Source: Dendrosporobacter quercicolus (GTDB lineage: Bacteria > Bacillota > Negativicutes > DSM-1736 > Dendrosporobacteraceae). Taken from it: a stretch of DNA of 64,000 bases. A model generated the notes under the pieces. That model made no database searches. It saw only the letters and a program-made list of their open reading frames with translations, and was not told where the DNA came from. Position numbers and translations under genes: made by a program. Of the stretch, positions 49,859 through 58,958 are shown in pieces. The stretch's first letter is position 1, and each line of letters begins with the position of its first letter. The stretch spans positions 139,755-203,754 of the forward strand of contig NZ_FNHB01000004.1 of the NCBI RefSeq assembly GCF_900104455.1, given 5' to 3'.

Positions 49859-50545
49859 ATGCAGCGGATGGAAATGATACTGGGCAGTAAACCGGCGTTG
49901 CTGCTTGAACACCAGGCAGGTATTTTTACGCTGGCGGCAGTGGCTGTCTTGCTGTCCGGGTTAGCTTATAGCAGGAAAAGGAGAATAAGCACGCTGATGC
50001 TTGTTCATATTGGCTGTTTACTCGCCGTAACGGTAATATTGCATACGTTTCGCCTGTTTCACCTGCCCCAGGGCGGCAGCATAACGCCGGGCGGAATGAT
50101 TCCGCTGTTATTGATCGCTTTCCGGTACGGACCGGCTGGCGGGTATCTGGCCGGTTTTGCCTATGGAATGATCAATTTGATCCAGGACCCTTATCTGCTG
50201 CATCCGGTGCAGCTGCTTCTGGATTATCCCCTGCCCTATATGGCCCTTGGCCTGGCTGGCTATTTCAGGAACCGGATGTATCTGGGGGCTGCCGCCGGCA
50301 TTCTTGGCCGGTTTGCCTGCCACTTTATTTCCGGCGCGGTTTTTTTTGCCAGTTATGCGCCGCCCGGCGTATCGCCTTACTGGTATTCCCTGTCCTTTAA
50401 CGCAGCTTATCTGGGGCCGGAACTGGCAATTTGCCTGATTATTCTGAGGGTGCTGCCGGTACAGCGCATTTTACTGCAAATGGGTGTAAAGGCCGCGCTT
50501 CAGACCGGGCCGGTTGAAGCGCCAATGCCGCGCCAAAAGAATTGA
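49859..50545 (+). CDS. thiT: thiamine ECF S component ThiT
   Basis: A 228-residue, six-helix protein of the ThiT family: GGSITPGGMIPLLLIAFRYGP, GFAYGMINLIQDPYLLHPVQ and LDYPLPYMALGLAG carry the thiamine-binding aromatic and acidic residues near residues 75-140; FISGAVFFASYAP follows. It binds thiamine with high affinity and needs a shared EcfT/EcfA module, not encoded beside it. Start is one of several close ATGs (49853, 49859, 49868); 49859 fits AGAGGGA best. Confidence 0.9.
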   Translation: MQRMEMILGSKPALLLEHQAGIFTLAAVAVLLSGLAYSRKRRISTLMLVHIGCLLAVTVILHTFRLFHLPQGGSITPGGMIPLLLIAFRYGPAGGYLAGFAYGMINLIQDPYLLHPVQLLLDYPLPYMALGLAGYFRNRMYLGAAAGILGRFACHFISGAVFFASYAPPGVSPYWYSLSFNAAYLGPELAICLIILRVLPVQRILLQMGVKAALQTGPVEAPMPRQKN

Positions 50546-50581
50546 GAAGTAGGATATCCTATATGAAAGGTCAGATTGTCA

Positions 50582-51514
50582 ATGGAACAGACAAAAAAAG
50601 GCGCCAATGGCCTGATGATGGCAGCCGGAGCTTATATTTTGTGGGGGGTATTGCCCATCTACTGGAAGCTTGTCAGCGAAGTCCCGCCAGAGCAGATTTT
50701 GGCGCAACGGATTGTTTGGTCATTTGTTTTTATGGCAGTTGTTCTGGTAATACTGAACACGCATAAGGCTTTTTGCACCGAATGCCGGCAAGTGGCGGCT
50801 TCACCTGAAAAATTTCTGGGCGTGGCTGCGGGAGCGCTGCTAATTAGCATTAACTGGTTTGTCTATATTTGGGCAGTGAATAACAACAGGGTAATTGAAA
50901 CAAGTCTGGGCTATTATATCAATCCTTTATTTAATGTGTTGATCGGCATTCTGGTTCTGCGGGAGAAATTGTCTTTTTGGCAATTGGCAGCGGTAGCTCT
51001 GGCCGCGATTGGCGTGTTGAATATGGTGGTGCATTTTGGGTCTGTCCCCTGGGTATCCTTAACGCTGGCAATTTCTTTCGCCCTGTACGGGCTTTGCAAA
51101 AAGGTGGCCCGGGTTAGCGCGATTACCAGTATCACGTTGGAAACGCTGCTGATTACTCCGTTTGCCCTCGGATATCTGGTATACTTGCAGGCGGCCGGCA
51201 GCCTGGTTGGCCTGCCGCTGTCCTTAACCTCGGTTTTGCTGGCGGGTTCCGGGATTGTCACAGCCATTCCGCTGCTGTTATTTTCCAGGAGCGCCAATCA
51301 GTTGTCGCTGACAGTACTGGGTTTAATTCAATATTTGTCGCCAACCATTGGATTAATGCTGGGCATATTTCTTTACCATGAGAGTTTTACTATTGTTCAT
51401 TTTCTTTCCTTCACTTTTATCTGGCTGGCGCTCATGGTATTTTCCTTGTCGAAAACATCGCTTTTTATTCAGCTGGAGATGCGTATTCTGAAAAAGCGTT
51501 CTATTGGATCCTAG
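50582..51514 (+). CDS. rarD: RarD/EamA-family transporter
   Basis: A 310-residue membrane protein with ten predicted helices (two EamA halves) and the RarD landmarks GAYILWGVLPIYWKLVSEVPPEQILAQRIVWS (in segments near residues 15-50), NWFVYIWAVNN and GLIQYLSPTIGLMLGIFLY. RarD-type proteins are drug/metabolite transporters with unknown natural substrates. AAAGG lies 11 bases before the ATG at 50582. It is 36 bases after thiT and may be in the same transcript. A terminator follows at 51533. Confidence 0.88.
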   Translation: MEQTKKGANGLMMAAGAYILWGVLPIYWKLVSEVPPEQILAQRIVWSFVFMAVVLVILNTHKAFCTECRQVAASPEKFLGVAAGALLISINWFVYIWAVNNNRVIETSLGYYINPLFNVLIGILVLREKLSFWQLAAVALAAIGVLNMVVHFGSVPWVSLTLAISFALYGLCKKVARVSAITSITLETLLITPFALGYLVYLQAAGSLVGLPLSLTSVLLAGSGIVTAIPLLLFSRSANQLSLTVLGLIQYLSPTIGLMLGIFLYHESFTIVHFLSFTFIWLALMVFSLSKTSLFIQLEMRILKKRSIGS

Positions 51515-51530
51515 TGTCTTGGCAAAGTTG
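51512..51530. repeat. solo element end TAGTGTCTTGGCAAAGTTG
   Basis: It matches the ends of the element at 37652-37814 (one or two differences). Only one end is present, directly followed by a terminator hairpin; a solo or decayed element end. Confidence 0.5.
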
Positions 51531-51532
51531 TA

Positions 51533-51568
51533 TAGTCCTGCGGCAATGCTGCCGCAGGACTATTTTTT
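51533..51568 (+). terminator. terminator after rarD
   Basis: TAGTCCTGCGGCA (51533-51545) pairs with TGCCGCAGGACTA (51550-51562), followed by T6. Confidence 0.9.
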
Positions 51569-51711
51569 GGCATACTATTGATGGTATCCAAATGGATACT
51601 ATGCTACCAATAAGTGCGTACTTGTAAAAACGAATTTGATTGATTAACCTTAGCATAAGGTTAAATACTTCCGGCAAGAACCGGTAATGCTATGCAAAGG
51701 GGTTGGTTTTA

Positions 51712-52287
51712 TTGAAGATTGTGGCGTTTAACGGCAGTCCCAGGAGCAATGGAAATACGGCGCAAAGTATTCAAATTGTTCTGGCTGAACTGCACAAAGA
51801 AGGAATTGAAACTGAAGTCATTCAGTTAGGAGGCCGCAAGGTTTTTGGCTGCCTGGCCTGCAACAGGTGCTGGGAAACGCAGAATAACCGCTGTATCAGG
51901 CAGGATGATGAGATCAATTCATTTATTGCCAAGATACAGGAGGCGGACGGTGTGATTATCGGTTCGCCGACTTATTTCAGCAATGTGTCGACGGAGGTGA
52001 AAGCGCTGATCGACCGCTGCGGCTATGTTTCGAAAGCCAACGGCGGGACGCTGCTGCGGGGAAAAGTAGGCGCGGCGGTTGTGTCTGTCCGCAGAGCGGG
52101 CGCCACGTTTACCTATTCAGCCATCAATTTCTTTTTTGGCATTGCTGAGATGATTATTCCCGGCTCCAGTTACTGGAATATGACGCTGGCTTTAGAGCCG
52201 GGTGATGTCCAGCAGGATGAGGAGGGTAAGGAAACTTTCCGTACGCTTGGCCGGAACATGGCCAAATTGCTGAAACAAACCGTATGA
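51712..52287 (+). CDS. NADPH-dependent FMN reductase / flavodoxin-fold protein
   Basis: A 191-residue iron-sulfur-flavoprotein-like NAD(P)H:FMN oxidoreductase: FNGSPRSNGNTAQ is the FMN phosphate loop near residue 6, CLACNRCWETQNNRC carries a close cysteine cluster, and GSPTYFSNVSTEVKALIDR is typical of the WrbA/NQO-like fold. TTG start with AAAGGGG nine bases upstream. It leads a three-gene run of flavin enzymes (with OYE and nitroreductase), each with its own strong ribosome site; roles in quinone, nitro-compound or electrophile reduction are likely. Confidence 0.82.
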   Translation: MKIVAFNGSPRSNGNTAQSIQIVLAELHKEGIETEVIQLGGRKVFGCLACNRCWETQNNRCIRQDDEINSFIAKIQEADGVIIGSPTYFSNVSTEVKALIDRCGYVSKANGGTLLRGKVGAAVVSVRRAGATFTYSAINFFFGIAEMIIPGSSYWNMTLALEPGDVQQDEEGKETFRTLGRNMAKLLKQTV

Positions 52288-52319
52288 CGACTGTGGTATT
52301 TAAAGCAGGAGGTGTCTGA

Positions 52320-53321
52320 ATGTCTTATTTACTTACGCCACTCTCTACAGGGGCATTGGGTCTGTCCAACCGTCTGGTGATGCCGCCAATGGCGACTGCC
52401 AAGGCTGAGGCGGATGGGAAAGTGAGTGCTGCAATTCTTGATTACTACCGGGAGAAGTCCGCCGGCGGCTATTTTTCGCTGGTTATTGTCGAACACAGCT
52501 ATATCCAGCAAGCAGGCAAAGCCAGCGCGAACCAGCTATCGGCAGCGGACGACAGCGTGGTTGACGGATTGCGGGCGCTGGCCGGCGTTATCAAGAGCAG
52601 CGGCGCTAAAGCCGTTGTTCAGCTTAATCATGCCGGCAGCTCCGCCAGTGAGGAGATTACCGGGATTAAGCCGGTTGGTCCATCGGCGGTTGTCAACCCC
52701 CGCCAGGGTGGCATTCCCCAGGCGTTGACCGGCGCGGAAATTAAAACGGTGGTTGAAGCTTTCGCCTTAGCCGCCGGGCGCGTGAAAGCAGCCGGCTTTG
52801 ACGGTGTTGAGATTCATTCGGCGCACGGTTATCTTCTTAACCAGTTTTTTTCGCCACTGACCAATCAGCGTACTGACGAATATGGCGGGAGCGTATTCAA
52901 CCGCATCAAAATTCATTTAGAGGTGATTGCCGCCGTCAGGGCCGCTGTGGGCAAGCATTATCCTGTACTGCTGAGGCTTGGGGCGGGAGATTTTACAGAA
53001 GGCGGAACAACAGTTGTTGACAGCATCCTTGCCGCGCAAGCGTTTGTTGAGGCCGGTGTGGATGTGATTGACATTTCCGGGGGATTTTCGGGTTATGTCA
53101 ATCCTGAGAGCACGGCGCAGGGCTATTTCTCAGAACTCAGCGCGCCTGTTAAGCAGGCTGTGACGGTTCCGGTCATTTTGACCGGAGGGATTACCGAGGC
53201 TGAAGCGGCAGAGGAATTGCTGGCCGCCGGCAAAGCCGATCTTATTGGGGTGGGCCGGGCTGTACTGCAGGATTCCGGCTGGGCTAAACGGGCGGTGGAG
53301 CAGCTTTATTCAAAACAGTAG
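52320..53321 (+). CDS. Old Yellow Enzyme-family NADH:flavin oxidoreductase
   Basis: A 333-residue FMN TIM barrel of the OYE/YqjM group: LSNRLVMPPMATAKA at the N-terminus, VQLNHAG (FMN contact), the catalytic pair region GFDGVEIHSAHGYLLNQFFSPLTNQRTDEYGGS (in segments near residues 160-190), and LTGGITEAEAAEELLAAGKADLIGVGRAVL. No extra 4Fe-4S domain is present, unlike 2,4-dienoyl-CoA reductase. It reduces activated C=C bonds. AGGAGGTG precedes the ATG. Middle gene of the flavin-enzyme run. Confidence 0.92.
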   Translation: MSYLLTPLSTGALGLSNRLVMPPMATAKAEADGKVSAAILDYYREKSAGGYFSLVIVEHSYIQQAGKASANQLSAADDSVVDGLRALAGVIKSSGAKAVVQLNHAGSSASEEITGIKPVGPSAVVNPRQGGIPQALTGAEIKTVVEAFALAAGRVKAAGFDGVEIHSAHGYLLNQFFSPLTNQRTDEYGGSVFNRIKIHLEVIAAVRAAVGKHYPVLLRLGAGDFTEGGTTVVDSILAAQAFVEAGVDVIDISGGFSGYVNPESTAQGYFSELSAPVKQAVTVPVILTGGITEAEAAEELLAAGKADLIGVGRAVLQDSGWAKRAVEQLYSKQ

Positions 53322-53347
53322 ATCGTGTGTGACAAGGAGGCGCCGGC

Positions 53348-53914
53348 ATGGCAGTGAATATCGTACTGGAAACAATAAAAAAACGCCGCAGCATTCGCAG
53401 TTACCGCCAGGAGCAGATTCAGGAGGCCGAGCTGCAGGCGATACTGGAAGCCGGCCAATATGCGCCAAGCGCAGTCAATCAGCAATTGTGGCATTTTACG
53501 GTCATTCAAAATGCCGCTCTGCTGGCTGAACTGAACACAAGCGCCAAGGAAGCGGCCGCCAGGTTTGAGGATGAGCATGTTCAAAAACTGGGTAAAAATA
53601 AGCGGTTGAATATCTTTTATGGCGCTCCGACGGTAATTCTGGTTTCAGGCCGTGAGGGCGCGCTGCTGGTTGGAGCTGATTGCGCCGCCGCCGTCCAGAA
53701 TATGCTGCTGGCCGCCGAAGCTCTGGGGCTGGGCGCTTGCTGGGTCAATCTCACTGTTTTCGCGTTTGCCGGTGATAAAGCGTCCTATTTCAAACAACGG
53801 CTGCAGCTGCCCGAGGGTTATCAGCCGTTGTATTCCGTTGTCGCCGGCTATAAAAAAGCCGCAGCAGTTGCCGCGCCTGTCCGTAAAGGCAAGGTTGTCA
53901 GTTATGTCCGGTAG
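53348..53914 (+). CDS. nitroreductase-family protein
   Basis: A 188-residue FMN-dependent nitroreductase-fold enzyme: KKRRSIRSYRQEQI at the N-terminus (FMN phosphate arginines), APSAVNQQLWHF, and GLGACWVNLTVFAF near residue 130. It should act as a dimer on nitroaromatics, quinones or enones. AAGGAGG lies eight bases before the ATG. Follows the OYE gene by 26 bases; a terminator lies after it. Confidence 0.9.
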   Translation: MAVNIVLETIKKRRSIRSYRQEQIQEAELQAILEAGQYAPSAVNQQLWHFTVIQNAALLAELNTSAKEAAARFEDEHVQKLGKNKRLNIFYGAPTVILVSGREGALLVGADCAAAVQNMLLAAEALGLGACWVNLTVFAFAGDKASYFKQRLQLPEGYQPLYSVVAGYKKAAAVAAPVRKGKVVSYVR

Positions 53915-53923
53915 CGGTAAGTT

Positions 53924-53956
53924 TAAGGCAAACAACCTGTGTTCAGTAATGAGCGC
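53924..53956 (+). terminator. terminator after nitroreductase
   Basis: AACAACCTG pairs with CAGGTTGTT (53926-53934 and 53943-53951 approximately), followed by TTTTG. Confidence 0.65.
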
Positions 53957-54108
53957 AGGTTGTTTTTGCGACTAAAGGGTTGCGCCGGCCTGCTTGATGA
54001 AAACGGTGCGGTGCAAGGACAGTCGCTTGCTCGACAGCCTAGGGGGAAAGACCAGGAGTACCAATGGAGTACATAGAAAAGACAAATGATTTAATAACTG
54101 TCTTATTG

Positions 54109-54137
54109 TAGACAGTCAGAGCAACTGGTGCTATAAT
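54109..54137 (+). promoter_or_regulatory. promoter of chemoreceptor gene
   Basis: TAGACA (54109-54114), 17 bases, TATAAT (54132-54137), 38 bases before the ATG. Confidence 0.6.
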
Positions 54138-54175
54138 TTGGGCTGATTTGCACTTTGCGGAGGGGGAGTCTTAAT

Positions 54176-55879
54176 ATGGAAGAGACCAAAATACGGTTTG
54201 GCATTGGCACGAAAATAGTCATGATTGTTTTGGCGGTTATTGCAATTTTTCTATTGTTGATTGTTTATGAAACCAACAAAAACAATGAAGTGCGGGAGAG
54301 TTATGAAAATCTGATTTATCGCAGCGCCCCCCTGGTTTTTGACATAAAGGAGTTAAATATGGAACTGAAAAACCAGGGCTATTTGGCTAGAGGCTATCTA
54401 TTGACAAGCGATGCTGCTTATTTGCAGCAATATAATGAATCCCGGAAAAGAGCGGAGACGCTACTGGACAGTCTGGAAAAAAATCTGATTACGCCGGAAG
54501 GCAAACAGCGCTTGCAGGAAATGCGGGCAGTGTTAAGCAGTTACCACCAGGCAACGGAAAAAACCGTTCAAATTCATCAGCAGCAGGGAGCGCAGCAAGC
54601 ATTAAGCTATTTGGCCGGCGCCGGTGAAGCCAGCCGCAAGGCGGAAACAACGCTGGATGAATGCAGTACGTTTTTAACGGAGCGAATGGATTTGCGGGTG
54701 CGGGAAAGCCGGGAGGCCTCTGCGGCAGCGACCAGAATTATTATTGCCGCAATTGCGGCAACGGTAGTTCTGGCCCTGGCGTTGAGCGTCGCCTTTTCCC
54801 GCCGGATTGCCAGGCCGCTGCGTGAAGTTGTCACAGTGGCAACAGCAATTGCGCAGGGAAATCTGGCGGTAAATACCGTCCGCTATAACGATAACGATGA
54901 AATTCGCATTCTGGTCATGGCTTTTGAGCAAATGTCCGGCAACCTGCGCAGTTTGATTGGCCAGGTGGGGCTGGCAACCGAGCAGGTTACCGTTTCGGCG
55001 GCGGAGTTAAAAGAAGGAGCGGAGCAGTCAGCGCAGGCGATCAATCAGGTTGCGGCGACCGTAAGCGATATTGCTCAGGGAACGGAGGAACAAGTGACGG
55101 CGGTTGATGCTACAGTGACCGTAATTGAGCAGATGTCATCCGGCATTCAGCAGGTTGCCGGCAATTCCAATACTGTGGCGGCTGTGGCCGAACAAGCCAA
55201 TCAGGCTGCCGCTGCCGGGCGCAATTCCCTGACCCAGGCGGTAAATCAAATGCAAAGCATTGAAACAACGGTCAATCATTCCGCCGGTGTCGTGGCTAAG
55301 CTGGGCGAGCGTTCCAAAGAGATCGGGCAGATTGTTGAGACTATTTCCGGTATTGCCGGTCAAACCAATTTACTGGCGTTAAATGCCGCCATTGAAGCTG
55401 CCCGCGCCGGCGAGCAGGGCCGGGGATTCAGCGTTGTCGCTGACGAGGTGCGCAAGCTGGCGGAACAGTCGCAGCATGCGGCCAGTCAGATCGCGGGACT
55501 GATTAACGAAGTCCAGCTTGACACGACGGAAGCGGTTAGCGCGATGAGTAAAGGAACGACCGAGGTCCGGGTGGGCACCGAGGTAGTTGAAGGAGCAGGA
55601 CTGGCTTTTGCCGATATTGAAAGGCTCATCCGGCAGGTTTCGGAGCAGATGAGCGATATCAGCGCTGCGATTGAGCAAATGGCGGCCGGCAGTAATCAGG
55701 TGGTCACGTCAATCCGGCAAATTGATCAGATCAGCAGGCAAACGGCCGATCAGACCCATACCGTATCGGCTGCCAGTGAAGAACAGTCGGCTTCTATTGA
55801 AGAAATTGCCGCATCAAGTCAGTCCCTGGCTAAAATGGCTGACGAGTTGCAAAATGTGATTAAAAAGTTTACAATTTAA
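54176..55879 (+). CDS. methyl-accepting chemotaxis protein
   Basis: A 567-residue receptor: membrane helix 1 (about 12-32), a short helical periplasmic domain of CHASE3/four-helix type (about 35-185; [23 protein letters not shown]), helix 2 (about 190-210), HAMP ([23 protein letters not shown]), then the signalling coiled coil whose hairpin tip reads [20 protein letters not shown]. It passes ligand signals to CheA/CheW. GGAGGGGGAG precedes the ATG at 54176. Monocistronic; ligand unknown. Confidence 0.93.
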   Translation: MEETKIRFGIGTKIVMIVLAVIAIFLLLIVYETNKNNEVRESYENLIYRSAPLVFDIKELNMELKNQGYLARGYLLTSDAAYLQQYNESRKRAETLLDSLEKNLITPEGKQRLQEMRAVLSSYHQATEKTVQIHQQQGAQQALSYLAGAGEASRKAETTLDECSTFLTERMDLRVRESREASAAATRIIIAAIAATVVLALALSVAFSRRIARPLREVVTVATAIAQGNLAVNTVRYNDNDEIRILVMAFEQMSGNLRSLIGQVGLATEQVTVSAAELKEGAEQSAQAINQVAATVSDIAQGTEEQVTAVDATVTVIEQMSSGIQQVAGNSNTVAAVAEQANQAAAAGRNSLTQAVNQMQSIETTVNHSAGVVAKLGERSKEIGQIVETISGIAGQTNLLALNAAIEAARAGEQGRGFSVVADEVRKLAEQSQHAASQIAGLINEVQLDTTEAVSAMSKGTTEVRVGTEVVEGAGLAFADIERLIRQVSEQMSDISAAIEQMAAGSNQVVTSIRQIDQISRQTADQTHTVSAASEEQSASIEEIAASSQSLAKMADELQNVIKKFTI

Positions 55880-55906
55880 TATAACAGCTAATCCGTCAAT
55901 TCAGAC

Positions 55907-56036
55907 TTGACCGCAAAGTACGCAAAAAGTGATCAAAGGCGACACTGAACGATGGCACTGTTAAGAGCTGCGTGTACCGGGCTTGACAGCGCCTATCGTT
56001 TGGCTTTTGATGAATTTTGCGTATTTTTCGGTCATT
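55907..56036. repeat. 130-bp inverted-repeat element
   Basis: The left end TTGACCGCAAAGTACGCAAA (55908-55927) and following GTGATCAAAGGC mirror the right end (ATCGTTTGGCTTTTGATGAA ... TTTGCGTATTTTTCGGTCA, 55998-56035) with few mismatches. The core is unpaired and contains no gene. Its size and structure fit a MITE-like repeat. Confidence 0.6.
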
Positions 56037-56100
56037 GCTTATGAACGGCGGAATAGAATCATGATACGTACCTGACTTTCTAATAGTGATGGAGCACAAT

Positions 56101-57021
56101 ATGAACAATGTTAATGAGCAATTTTTGCTGTCTTTATTGATTATTGCTTTGGGGTACATGGTTAAAAGACTGGCGGTTGTGAAAGAAACGGACGGCGAAG
56201 GACTGGCCAGAATCATCTTTAATATTACTTTGCCGGCATTAATTATTACGACCTTCAGCAGGATACAAATTGATTTTTCTTTGATTATGATTACGGTAAT
56301 CAGTACATTATACTGTTTAGGGATGACTGTCATTGCTCTGGTTGTTTTCCGCAGGGAAATGAGAAGTACCAGGGGCATGCTGGGCATGCTGCTGCCGGGA
56401 TTTAATATCGGTCTGTTTGCCTATCCCCTGGCGGAGGCTGTCTGGGGCCAGGCCGGGCTGCAGTATTTCGGTATGTTCGATGTCGGCAACTCACTGGTTA
56501 TTTTCGGTGTATGTTATTTGGTGGCAGGCTATTTTTCAGCAGATGGCCTGAAGCTGGAGCTGAAAAGTATTGTTCTGAGACTGATGAAGTCGGTTCCGCT
56601 GCTGACCTATGTGCTGGTATTTTGTATGGCGGTGAGCGGATTCCGGTTTCCGGACACTGTTTTAGCGATTACGGGGATTTTGGCTAAGGCCAATATGCCG
56701 TTATCCTTGCTGCTGCTGGGCATTCATCTGAGTTTTTCCTTTAACCCGGCGTACTGGCGCAATATGGTCAGGATTTTAGCGCTGCGCTATGCGATCGGCC
56801 TGGCCGCAGGCGGATTATGTTTTTATTTCCTGCCGTTTGATGATATGCTGAAATACACGCTGCTGCTGGGTTTTATTCTTCCCGTATATGTTGCGGCAAT
56901 TCCGTTTGCGCTGGAATTTCATTATGATCAAAAGTTTGTCGGCGCGCTGGCTAATCTAACCATGCTGATCAGCTTTGTACTAATTTGGCTGATCATTGGC
57001 TTTATGCCTGGCGCTCAATAA
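56101..57021 (+). CDS. AEC-family (auxin efflux carrier-like) transporter
   Basis: A 306-residue membrane protein with about ten helices of the AEC/Mem_trans family (ALGYMVKRLAVVKETDGEGLARIIFNITLPALII in segments at the N-terminus; ANMPLSLLLLGIHLSF in the second half). Bacterial members carry malate, malonate and other carboxylates. GGAG six bases before the ATG at 56101. It lies upstream of the LysR gene and the 5-oxoprolinase cluster, so transport of a related acid is plausible. Confidence 0.85.
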   Translation: MNNVNEQFLLSLLIIALGYMVKRLAVVKETDGEGLARIIFNITLPALIITTFSRIQIDFSLIMITVISTLYCLGMTVIALVVFRREMRSTRGMLGMLLPGFNIGLFAYPLAEAVWGQAGLQYFGMFDVGNSLVIFGVCYLVAGYFSADGLKLELKSIVLRLMKSVPLLTYVLVFCMAVSGFRFPDTVLAITGILAKANMPLSLLLLGIHLSFSFNPAYWRNMVRILALRYAIGLAAGGLCFYFLPFDDMLKYTLLLGFILPVYVAAIPFALEFHYDQKFVGALANLTMLISFVLIWLIIGFMPGAQ

Positions 57022-57127
57022 CCCCTGCGCTTCCAGGTTCTTACGAGATGCTTCGCGCTCAGCCGCGGTGGCTACAGAGCGCCGGTCAAAACGCGGCAGG
57101 GCGAAAGGGTTTGGAGGTGATAATTCT

Positions 57128-58015
57128 TTGGAAATCAGGCAGTTACGGACGTTTATGTGCATTGTAAAATTAGGGAGTTTCTCTCAGGCAGCCCAATTTC
57201 TTGGCTATACGCAGTCTTCGGTAACCACCCACATTCAATTGCTGGAAAAAGAGCTGAATACCGTGCTGTTCGAGCGTTTTGGCCATCAGCTTATGCTGAC
57301 AACCGACGGAGAACGGCTTTATGAGTACGCTGATAGCATTACCAGGCTGGCTGAGGACGCCAAGAATGATCTGGATCATTCGGCCTCGCCGCGCGGGCCG
57401 ATCATTATTGGCATGCCTGAGTCGTTATGCGTATATCACTTGAGTGAGTTGTTACAGGAATACATTTCTTTATACCCTGAGGTTGAATTAAAACTAAAAT
57501 TTGGCATAAGCAGTGACTTTCGTCTTTTGCTGCGCAAGAACATGATGGATATTGCCTTTTTTTTAGAGAAAACCATTTCCGACCATGATCTGGTCGCCAG
57601 CTTCCTGTGGTCTGAACCTATTGTTCTGGCTGCCTCGCCCCGCAATGAGCTGAGCCGTCTGGAGCGGATCGACGCCAGGCATTTAAAAGGGCAGACCCTG
57701 ATTTTTGTCGAAGCCGGCAGTATTTACCGGAGCATGCTGGAAAAAAAACTGGCTAAGGCTTCGGTGCGCCCCCGGTCGATATTGGAAATTGGCCAGATCC
57801 AGACCATTAAGCAGTTTGCCGTTAATAACCTGGGGATAACTGTTTTGCCGCTGATTGCCGTAAAGGAGGAAATCGCGGCCGGGACCCTGGTTGCTTTGCC
57901 CTGGGAGGGAACGGAATTGCAAACAAGTGCTTTTATGGTATATCACAAAGAGAAATGGTTGTCGCACAATATTAGTTCGTTTATCAGGCTGGTCAGGGAA
58001 AGACTGTTAAAATGA
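57128..58015 (+). CDS. LysR-family regulator of the 5-oxoprolinase cluster
   Basis: A 295-residue LysR-type regulator: N-terminal winged helix (MEIRQLRTFMCIVKLGSFSQAAQFLGYTQSSVTTHIQLLE in segments) and a C-terminal ligand-binding fold (GPIIIGMPESLCVYHL onward). GGAGGTG and a TTG eight bases later set the start; the open frame back to 56996 overlaps the AEC gene. It reads in the same direction as, and ends 15 bases before, the first pxpB, so it is probably transcribed with the genes it controls. Confidence 0.9.
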   Translation: MEIRQLRTFMCIVKLGSFSQAAQFLGYTQSSVTTHIQLLEKELNTVLFERFGHQLMLTTDGERLYEYADSITRLAEDAKNDLDHSASPRGPIIIGMPESLCVYHLSELLQEYISLYPEVELKLKFGISSDFRLLLRKNMMDIAFFLEKTISDHDLVASFLWSEPIVLAASPRNELSRLERIDARHLKGQTLIFVEAGSIYRSMLEKKLAKASVRPRSILEIGQIQTIKQFAVNNLGITVLPLIAVKEEIAAGTLVALPWEGTELQTSAFMVYHKEKWLSHNISSFIRLVRERLLK

Positions 58016-58030
58016 GAGGCGGAGGCTGAG

Positions 58031-58813
58031 ATGAACATGATCGGGGAGCTGAAACAACAGGTAAAGCTGCTGGTGGCGGGGGAGCATGGTCTGGTGGTGG
58101 AGTTTGGCAACGAGATTTCACCGCAAATGAACGGGCTTGTACAGCAGCTGTCCCGCCGTCTGTCTGCTGTCCGGGTTGCCGGGGTTATTGAGGTTGTGCC
58201 GACCTACCGGTCGCTTACCGTATATTTTGACCCATTTACGATTGCACGTGAAGCTTTGAGCAGTTTGATTAAGGAATTGCTCAGCGGCATTAAGCCGCAA
58301 AATAAACAAACTTTACCGGCAAGAGTGGTACGGGTGCCGGTTTGCTATGGCGGTGTGCTGGGGCCTGATCTGGAGTTTGTCGCCCGGTATGCCAATGTAT
58401 CGCTGGACGAAGTCATTGCCCTGCATACCGGGCGACCGTATCTGGTTTATATGCTGGGCTTTACGCCGGGCTTTCCCTATTTGGGCGGCATGCCGGAGAA
58501 AATTGCCGTGCCGCGCCAGGAAAAGCCGCGGGCCAATATTCCGGCAGGCTCTGTCGGCATTGGCGGTAACCAGACCGGCGTATATCCGATCGAAAGCCCG
58601 GGTGAATGGTGGCTGATCGGCCGTACGCCGCTTAAGGCCTTTGATCCCGGCAGCTCCTCGCCTTTTTTTGTTTCTGCCGGCGATTACCTGCACTTTTATC
58701 AGATTAGCCTGGAGGAATATTTTGACCTTCGCCGTCAGGTGCGGGCCGGGGTGTATCTTCCTGAGGAAGGCGAGCTGGAGCAGGAAATGATCAGCACCGG
58801 TTCTATACAATAG
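58031..58813 (+). CDS. pxpB: 5-oxoprolinase subunit B, first copy
   Basis: A 260-residue KipI/PxpB protein (CT_C_D domain): VVPTYRSLTVYFDP, VCYGGVLGPDLEFVA, YMLGFTPGFPYLGGMPEKIAVPR, GSVGIGGNQTGVYPI and GEWWLIGRTP are all family blocks. With PxpC it supplies ATP-dependent activation of 5-oxoproline (pyroglutamate), and with PxpA cleaves it to glutamate. This copy has its own PxpC 146 bases downstream; a second pair follows pxpA. The C-terminal 25 residues after the domain (LPEEGELEQEMISTG) are extra relative to copy 2. Confidence 0.92.
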   Translation: MNMIGELKQQVKLLVAGEHGLVVEFGNEISPQMNGLVQQLSRRLSAVRVAGVIEVVPTYRSLTVYFDPFTIAREALSSLIKELLSGIKPQNKQTLPARVVRVPVCYGGVLGPDLEFVARYANVSLDEVIALHTGRPYLVYMLGFTPGFPYLGGMPEKIAVPRQEKPRANIPAGSVGIGGNQTGVYPIESPGEWWLIGRTPLKAFDPGSSSPFFVSAGDYLHFYQISLEEYFDLRRQVRAGVYLPEEGELEQEMISTGSIQ

Positions 58814-58958
58814 CTTGCAATGCCATCCCCGGGATTACCGGCGTTAATTTTCACGGCCATCGTGAATGCCAGGTAACTCGGGGAATGTTTTCGGCTTCTT
58901 TGTGTTAAAGTAAAAAGGCGAAAGGCAGCAGCAATCCGTTCAGACAGGAGGAATATTC

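Noticed and set aside
49552-49890. 112-residue frame between thiN and thiT
   Set aside because: It starts inside the promoter -35 region and runs into thiT in another frame. The composition looks random and no ribosome site is present.
56980-57162. Minus-strand 60-residue frame with a DRRSVATAAEREASRKNLEAQG-like stretch that looks protein-like
   Set aside because: It overlaps the end of the AEC gene and the leader of the LysR gene, has no ribosome site, and its quality can be explained by the GC-rich opposite strand. No homologous family came to mind.
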